DNA of 64,000 nucleotides from an uncultured Victivallales bacterium (lineage in GTDB: Bacteria > Verrucomicrobiota > Lentisphaeria > Victivallales > UBA1829), in the NCBI GenBank assembly GCA_944390735.1, contig CALXRL010000100.1, forward strand, positions 46,534 to 110,533, written 5' to 3'. A model generated the notes under the pieces. It saw only the letters and a program-made list of their open reading frames with translations, ran no database searches and was not told the origin of the DNA. The translations under genes were made by a program, and so were the position numbers. Numbering within the stretch: position 1 is the first letter of the stretch; the number at the start of each line of letters is the position of its first letter. Below are positions 63,935 through 64,000 of this stretch, in pieces.

Positions 63935-64000
63935 GGAAAGAGGGGAGCGCGAGGGGAGAAGAACAGCTTTTCAAAGCGGTTTTCGCCTCTCGCCTCTTTT
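63935..64000. repeat. Hairpin-forming direct repeat, copy 2 (window edge)
   Basis: This copy of 63692-63757 runs to the end of the window and may continue beyond it. One C-to-A change at 63965 breaks one pair of the core stem. Confidence 0.85.

Noticed and set aside
63692..64000. Insertion sequence
   Set aside because: The 66-base units are direct repeats rather than terminal inverted repeats, and there is no transposase gene between them.

Overview
The window most likely comes from a Gram-negative, carbohydrate-degrading bacterium of the phylum Lentisphaerota, probably a Victivallis-like gut organism. This placement is inferred from gene content and no database search was run. The main evidence is eight separate genes for proteins with a type IV prepilin/pseudopilin N-terminus but no secretion machinery, many very large secreted glycoside hydrolases each under its own LacI, GntR or AraC regulator, a UroD-like protein pair, and a Kdo transferase that implies LPS.

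Layout. 1-5.2 kb holds housekeeping genes: kdtA, thiC, tadA (all with apparent TTG starts), then a structured intergenic repeat pair and a ctpA-type protease. 5.2-8.1 kb has an SGNH hydrolase divergent from a lacI gene that is translationally coupled to a pseudopilin. 8.2-14.1 kb has a rhomboid protease, glgA, queA, two tandem prepilin-like genes behind a consensus promoter, and larB. 14.1-28.1 kb holds three catabolic cassettes: GntR/GH42-like protein/pseudopilin; LacI/GH101- or DUF5696-like protein; GntR/pseudopilin/esterase/GH39-like protein. 28.5-40.3 kb is one leftward five-gene operon (pseudopilin, GH38, GH42-like, GH5-like, sialate O-acetylesterase) divergent from a lacI gene at 40.5 kb. 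41.6-44.0 kb has an EEP-family hydrolase and a short NAD-dependent DNA ligase. 44.0-54.9 kb has two more cassettes: AraC/pseudopilin/GH39-like/carbohydrate-binding protein, and GH5-like/pseudopilin with a divergent AraC gene. 54.9-57.3 kb has two divergent UroD-family proteins. 57.4-63.7 kb returns to core metabolism (GNAT acetyltransferase, nagB, uxaC, purM, pheA, an ABC ATPase) and ends in a hairpin-rich repeat region.

How the genes work together. The central theme is a repeated cassette: one ligand-sensing regulator, usually one pseudopilin, and one or more large secreted glycoside hydrolases or esterases, with ATGA or longer overlaps between genes. Several regulators sit behind near-consensus promoters that are overlapped or flanked by palindromes or direct repeats, which suggests autoregulation. 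Products of extracellular glycan breakdown would feed into uxaC (uronic acids) and nagB (amino sugars), while glgA points to glycogen storage.

The strongest candidate for something undescribed is the recurring one-pseudopilin-per-hydrolase-operon arrangement. Next are a roughly 190-residue module (signatures GGW-D-G--ND and NWW-P) shared by three otherwise different hydrolases, and the intergenic arrays of tight triloop hairpins.
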